Assembly (NCBI GenBank): GCA_023388015.1
Contig: JAEWHB010000137.1
Coordinates: 1-6,143, forward strand
Reading direction: 5' to 3'
Length of the DNA stretch: 6,143 bases
Source: Bacteroidota bacterium
GTDB taxonomy: Bacteria; Bacteroidota; Bacteroidia; Flavobacteriales; Weeksellaceae
Every line of letters begins with the position of its first letter. Position 1 is the stretch's first letter. The notes beneath the pieces are model-generated. The model did no database searches, was not told the DNA's origin, and saw nothing but the letters and a program-made list of their open reading frames with translations. Shown piece by piece: positions 6,018 to 6,143 of this stretch. A program made the translations under genes and the position numbers.

Positions 6018-6143
6018 TGTAAGTCCCCCGTTTTTCCGACAATTCAAAACTAAACAAATTACGCACTTCTTTTTAATTTAAATTCGATAGGTGAACAATC
6101 AGCTAAACTTGAATGTGGGTGATTATGATTGTAATCCTCCATC
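6018..6143 (-). mobile_element. IS3-family insertion sequence, transposase-distal end (continues beyond the window)
   Basis: The element end is placed at TGTAAGTCCCCC (6018-6029), which starts with TG as IS3-family termini do and lies 41 bases outside the transposase stop codon. Two arguments support this: the transposase fragment next to it, and the sudden loss of attC-like sequence at this point. The other terminal repeat and any target duplication are outside the window, so the exact junction could be off by a few bases. Confidence 0.6.
6059..6143 (-). CDS. IS3-family transposase (OrfB, rve integrase), C-terminal end only
   Basis: Read on the minus strand from the window edge to a TAA at 6059-6061, this gives about 27 residues: MEDYNHNHPHSSL, then ADCSPIEFKLKRSA. 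The DYN-x-NHPHSSL-x4-SP-x-EF pattern is the typical C-terminus of the DDE integrase-type OrfB transposase of IS3-family elements, just after the catalytic glutamate helix. Only the tail is visible, so the DDE residues, the start and the OrfA frame lie outside and intactness cannot be judged. The gene points towards the cassette region. Its family is clear from the motif despite the short length; the subgroup is not. Confidence 0.82.
   Translation of the reverse strand, partial: MEDYNHNHPHSSLADCSPIEFKLKRSA

Noticed and set aside
5800..6081. Plus-strand open frame overlapping the end of the protease gene
   Set aside because: It is out of frame with the protease SH3 region and runs through the third site and the IS end; its composition does not resemble a protein.
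1..6143. CRISPR array, tRNA or rRNA genes
   Set aside because: No regularly spaced repeats, cloverleaf arms or rRNA-like sequence were seen on either strand.

Overview
The window looks like a chromosomal segment from a member of the Bacteroidota, probably a flavobacterium of the Chryseobacterium/Flavobacterium kind. The evidence is AT-rich DNA, genes without Shine-Dalgarno sequences, a TAnnTTTG-type promoter, a lipoprotein with a short lipobox signal, and the style of the waaA and RecB/AddA-like proteins. This is inference from sequence style; no species can be named.

The left half (1-3500) is ordinary chromosome. It holds the 3' end of a Kdo transferase gene (waaA/kdtA, lipid A core synthesis), a short spacer with a 20-base intergenic repeat, and a complete 1028-residue UvrD/RecB-type helicase-nuclease of the AddA kind (double-strand break repair) with all helicase motifs and the C-terminal nuclease motifs.

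The right half (3501-6143) is accessory DNA. Sampled GC falls from about 40% (bases 1561-1620) to 30% (3661-3720) and 27% (5101-5160). Its organisation resembles an array of integron gene cassettes without an integrase in view. Three related sites, at about 3557-3607, 4297-4390 and 5922-6017, bound two cassettes. Each cassette begins with GTTAGC plus a private extension and ends with the exact or near-exact reverse complement of that extension, as expected for the R boxes of attC sites. Cassette 1 carries one gene, for a HEPN-like all-helical protein with an R-x5-H motif. Cassette 2 carries two closely spaced genes: an unrecognised 162-residue protein, and a lipoprotein with a coiled coil, a trypsin/HtrA-like protease domain and a C-terminal SH3-like domain. 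A good match to a Bacteroidota promoter spans the left boundary site and could transcribe the cassettes from outside.

At the right edge the third site is cut before its expected GTTAGC core by the end of an IS3-family insertion sequence. Its transposase gene enters from the right on the minus strand.

The point most worth following up is the cassette array: its attC-like hairpins, the covariation of the cassette ends, and the promoter inside the first site.
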